Part shown: positions 18,941-19,985 of the stretch, piece after piece | Layout: the number at the start of each line of letters is the position of its first letter | Position numbering within the stretch: the stretch's first letter is position 1 | Assembly: GCA_964511405.1 (NCBI GenBank) | Contig: CAZEFK010000138.1 | Span: forward strand, 1 to 19,985 | From: CAZEFK01 sp964511405 | GTDB lineage: Bacteria > Pseudomonadota > Alphaproteobacteria > Elsterales > Elsteraceae | Length of the DNA stretch: 19,985 nucleotides | Direction: 5' to 3' | The notes under the pieces: model-generated | Seen by the model: the letters and a program-made list of their open reading frames with translations, nothing else | Told to the model about the DNA's origin: nothing | The model's database searches: none | Position numbers and translations under genes: made by a program

Positions 18941-19985
18941 GCCGCGACATCCGCCAGGAACGCCTCGACCTCGTGCCGGAGCGTCGCCGACTGCTCGGCC
19001 AGCGCCGCCGCCGACTGCAGCAGGTGGCCGGCGGCGCTGCCGGAGTCGGCGGCGGCGGCGGTGACCTCGGCGATGCCGGTGGCGATGGTGTCGGTGCCGG
19101 CGGCCGCCTCGGCGATAGTGCGGGCGATGGCCTGGGTCGCGGCCTGCTGCTGCTCGACGGCGGCGGCGACCGCCGCCGACACCGCGCTCGAGCGCCGGAT
19201 GGCGTCGCCGATGCCGGCGATCGCGGCCACCGCCTCGGCGACCACGGCGCGCACCTGGCCGATCTGGTCCTCGATCTCGGCGGTGGCGCGGGCGGTCTGG
19301 GCGGCCAGGCTCTTGACCTCGGCCGCGACCACGGCGAAGCCCTTGCCCGCCTCGCCGGCCCGCGCCGCCTCGATGGCGGCGTTGAGCGCCAGCAGGTTGG
19401 TCTGGCCGGCGATGGCGCCGATCAGCCGGATCACGTCGGCGATGCGCTCGGCGGCGTCGCGCAGGGCCGCCACTGTCGCCGAGGTGCGGCCGGCGGCGTC
19501 GACCGCGTCGGCCGCGAGCCGTGCCGACTCGGCGACCCGCTCGCCGATCTCGGCGACCGTCCCCGACAGCTCCGCCCCCGCCCCCGCCACGGTCTGGACG
19601 TTGGCCGCGGTCTCGGCCGACACCGCCGCCATCCGGCGGCTGCGCGCCGCGGTGGCCGCCGCCGTGTCGGCCATGGTGCCGGCGCCGGCGCGCATCTCGG
19701 CCGCGGCGGCGGCGACCTGGCCGACCACCGCCCCGGCGCTGCTCTGGAACTGCTGCGAGCGCGCCACCAGCCGCTGCTGGCGCGCCAGCTTGGCGGCCTG
19801 GGCGGCCTGCTGCTCGGCGGCCAGGCGGTCGGCGGCCAGCTTGTTGTCCTTGAACACCAGGACGGCGCGGGCCATGGCGCCGATCTCGTCGCGGCGGCCG
19901 GCGTCGGGCACGGCGACGGCGGCGTCGCCCTCGGCCAGGCGGGCCATGACCGCGGTCAGGCGGCGCAGCGGCGGCACCAGGCGCC
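18937..19985 (-). CDS. Methyl-accepting chemotaxis protein, C-terminal part (runs off the window)
   Basis: The last ~349 residues of a chemoreceptor; the frame remains open to the window edge, so the sensor and membrane segments lie beyond it. The visible part starts in a HAMP domain (P-L-R-R-L-T-A-V-M-A-R-L-A-E-G-D), passes through a coiled coil and reaches the signalling hairpin tip (G-Q-T-N-L-L-A-L-N-A-A-I-E-A-A-R-A-G-E). G-K-G-F-A-V-V-A-A-E-V-K-S-L-A follows. It is very rich in Ala. No C-terminal pentapeptide for CheR tethering is seen. It signals through CheW/CheA. The apparent GTG start at 19977 is only an in-frame codon. Ligand unknown; a sulfonate signal would be speculation. Confidence 0.93.
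   Translation of the reverse strand, partial: RLVPPLRRLTAVMARLAEGDAAVAVPDAGRRDEIGAMARAVLVFKDNKLAADRLAAEQQAAQAAKLARQQRLVARSQQFQSSAGAVVGQVAAAAAEMRAGAGTMADTAAATAARSRRMAAVSAETAANVQTVAGAGAELSGTVAEIGERVAESARLAADAVDAAGRTSATVAALRDAAERIADVIRLIGAIAGQTNLLALNAAIEAARAGEAGKGFAVVAAEVKSLAAQTARATAEIEDQIGQVRAVVAEAVAAIAGIGDAIRRSSAVSAAVAAAVEQQQAATQAIARTIAEAAAGTDTIATGIAEVTAAAADSGSAAGHLLQSAAALAEQSATLRHEVEAFLADVAA

Noticed and set aside
1..19985. tRNA, rRNA, insertion sequences, integrase or attachment sites
   Set aside because: I saw no convincing tRNA cloverleaf, rRNA segment, transposase, integrase or flanking direct repeats, so island mobility is not supported by this window alone.

Overview
The window is about 70% GC, densely coded on both strands, with strong third-position GC, so non-coding frames also stay open. 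Gene content (sulfolactate sulfo-lyase, sulfoquinovosidase, SDR dehydrogenases, an Ldh_2 dehydrogenase, a HAMP/MCP receptor) and CCCGC-GAAA-GCGGG intergenic hairpins suggest a soil or plant-associated alphaproteobacterium, perhaps in the Rhodospirillales. That placement is inference, not a database match.

The main content is an organosulfonate/organosulfinate island that routine annotation would label as generic enzymes. (1) 97-3201, minus: suyA-suyB-comC plus a small lipoprotein. SuyAB cleaves (R)-sulfolactate to pyruvate and sulfite, and ComC is the matching (R)-sulfolactate dehydrogenase. Two identical 14-bp palindromes sit at the promoter. (2) 3306-5141: a secreted alpha/beta hydrolase, a GFA-family zinc protein and a P-loop kinase, with no visible link to sulfur. 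(3) 5217-6050, minus: a HigBA-type toxin-antitoxin module with an inverted repeat in its promoter. (4) 6076-8243: a LysR regulator divergent from an acyl-CoA-dehydrogenase-like protein. The latter lacks both usual catalytic glutamates and carries the Arg84/Gln pair of 3-sulfinopropionyl-CoA desulfinase (Acd). (5) 8253-18188: a sulfoquinovose (SQ) sulfo-Entner-Doudoroff cluster. It holds a LacI-type repressor; a plus-strand operon of sulfogluconate dehydratase, KDSG aldolase, orphan periplasmic binding protein, GH31 sulfoquinovosidase (KERWY sulfonate-binding set) and TauE-family exporter; and a second, divergent unit of SQ dehydrogenase versus SQ mutarotase plus sulfogluconolactonase. (6) 18199-19985: an OsmC protein, a REP-like hairpin pair, an 18-bp tandem repeat and the 3' part of a methyl-accepting chemotaxis protein.

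Together the genes predict: SQ glycosides -> SQ -> sulfogluconolactone -> sulfogluconate -> KDSG -> pyruvate + sulfolactaldehyde. After oxidation, sulfolactate would be cleaved by SuyAB to pyruvate and sulfite. Not found in the window: a sulfolactaldehyde dehydrogenase, an (S)-sulfolactate dehydrogenase (SlcC), an importer permease and a sulfite oxidase.

Three genes (lysR, lacI, sulfogluconate dehydratase) share an unusual layout. Each has a promoter-like -10 box ending exactly 6-7 nt before the ATG and no ribosome binding site, which predicts leaderless mRNAs.
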